Below are positions 5,496 to 5,952 of a stretch of 5,952 nucleotides of DNA, in pieces (the first letter of the stretch is position 1; every line of letters starts with the position of its first letter). The DNA lies in assembly GCA_029259455.1 (NCBI GenBank), contig JAPDIT010000082.1, positions 1 through 5,952 on the forward strand, read 5' to 3'. The notes under the pieces are model-generated. The model saw nothing but the letters and a program-made list of their open reading frames with translations. It was not told the DNA's origin and made no database searches. Position numbers and translations under genes: made by a program. This stretch comes from Archaeoglobi archaeon (GTDB taxonomy: Archaea; Halobacteriota; Archaeoglobi; Archaeoglobales; Archaeoglobaceae).

Positions 5496-5579
5496 AAAAA
5501 ATATATCGAAAAGGTTAATTTAACTCTTTTCCAAGTTTTATCAAGCAGTCATATCCGTGAGGTTTGGGACAAAATTCTC

Positions 5580-5738
5580 CTAATCCCTTACAACGATCAC
5601 ATAAGCTCTCCACCCGATATACCTCTTTGGAACATCAACCTTGGCTGAATTGCCAAAGGGTGTGACTTTCTTCTCAAAAACAACTTCAACTTCTTCCTTC
5701 AACACAAAATCACCTTTTTTCACCTCAACCCTTCTCAT
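5580..5738 (-). CDS. DUF2080-like small protein (transposon-associated family)
   Basis: A 52-residue frame from ATG (5738-5736) to TAG (5582-5580) with the core VTPFGNSAKVDVPKRYIG (residues 25-42) followed by a short hydrophobic strand WRAYVIVV. The pattern xPFGNSAxVxVPKxxxG then strand is the signature I recall for archaeal DUF2080 proteins, usually annotated as transposon-encoded, and it resembles the swapped-hairpin AbrB-type fold in which GNSxxxxxP binds DNA. The first 22 residues are charged (KKGD, KEEVEVVFE). Its molecular role is unknown; DNA binding or helping a transposase is inference. It diverges from the next gene, sharing a TATA element about 25 nt upstream of its ATG. There is no Shine-Dalgarno site. 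It lies upstream of the winged-helix gene on the same strand. Confidence 0.75.
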   Translation of the reverse strand: MRRVEVKKGDFVLKEEVEVVFEKKVTPFGNSAKVDVPKRYIGWRAYVIVVRD

Positions 5739-5755
5739 GTTTAGTATATCCACAG

Positions 5756-5771
5756 AAATACTTAAATACTT
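5756..5771. promoter_or_regulatory. Shared, near-symmetric TATA element for two divergent genes
   Basis: The sequence is a perfect tandem copy of AAATACTT (5756-5763 and 5764-5771), with TTAA at the junction (5762-5765). Its centre is about 26 bp from the plus-strand ATG at 5790 and about 26 bp from the minus-strand ATG at 5738. It can therefore place TATA-binding protein for leaderless transcription in both directions from a 51-bp gap that is too small for two separate full promoters. Confidence 0.5.
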
Positions 5772-5789
5772 TTTGGTTGAATTCTTAGC

Positions 5790-5952
5790 ATGAATCTTGG
5801 CTTCAGAGTAACAGGGAAGTTTGTTAGGGAACTTCTGGATGTTATGGATGAAGTAATTGAGGACATAAGACGGGAAAGTAAGGATAGGTATCCATATGCT
5901 GAATGGGAAAGAAGGAGAGAAACTGTCAAGGAGAGACTGAGAAAGCTTCCAG
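5790..5952 (+). CDS. N-terminal part of a charged helical protein, possibly a transposase
   Basis: An open frame starts at ATG 5790 and runs off the right edge after 54 complete codons. It begins MNLGFRVTGKFVRELLDVM and continues as strongly charged helix (DEVIEDIRRESKDRY, then WERRRETVKERLRKLP). Basic, helical N-termini of this kind occur in archaeal transposases, and the divergent neighbour is a DUF2080-like protein often found beside transposases. That link is context only, because no catalytic residues lie inside the window. The start is supported by the TATA element about 26 nt upstream, and there is no stop in frame to the edge. Confidence 0.6.
   Translation, partial: MNLGFRVTGKFVRELLDVMDEVIEDIRRESKDRYPYAEWERRRETVKERLRKLP

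Overview
The window looks like chromosomal DNA from a thermophilic euryarchaeon, most likely of the Archaeoglobus group. The reasons are: an archaeal-type tRNA-Ala with no encoded CCA; AT-rich TATA-like boxes about 25 nt before most start codons, with few Shine-Dalgarno sites (leaderless style); a HerA-type DNA-translocating ATPase; a PurP-family purine enzyme; an archaeal LabA-like NYN/PIN protein; and an ATP-grasp ligase resembling the methanofuran enzyme MfnD. The organism call is inference; no 16S or other marker is present.

Layout. 1-207 is the C-terminus of an unrecognised protein. 208-448 is a gene-free stretch with a strong TATA box (268-279) followed at the right distance by a stable hairpin (300-332) and two smaller hairpins, so it may be a small non-coding RNA or a structured leader. 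449-766 is a single-domain response-regulator receiver. Its last helix is present but in the -1 frame (to 804), so the gene is frameshifted at an A5 run. A 27-codon open frame (811-894) follows in that same -1 frame. 920-1435 (LabA-like) and 1432-2346 (MfnD-like) form a two-gene unit with an ATGA overlap. 2343-3860 on the minus strand is the HerA-like ATPase, convergent with the MfnD-like gene and sharing TTAA for both stop codons. 3942-4013 on the minus strand is tRNA-Ala(UGC). 4111-5232 on the plus strand is a PurP-like ligase, convergent with a small winged-helix protein (5229-5483, minus strand), again with overlapping stops.

The right end is probably transposon related. A 52-aa DUF2080-like protein (5580-5738, minus strand) and the start of a charged helical protein (5790 to the edge, plus strand) diverge from one near-symmetric TATA element lying about 26 bp from each start codon.

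How genes work together: the LabA-like and MfnD-like proteins are translationally coupled. The HerA ATPase has no NurA nuclease partner within the window. The PurP paralog and tRNA-Ala are divergent neighbours with no obvious functional link. The most notable points are the frameshifted receiver, the candidate RNA upstream of it, the unlisted DUF2080-like gene with its shared bidirectional promoter, and the convergent stop overlaps, where one gene's lysine-rich tail doubles as a pyrimidine-rich tract that may end transcription of the other.
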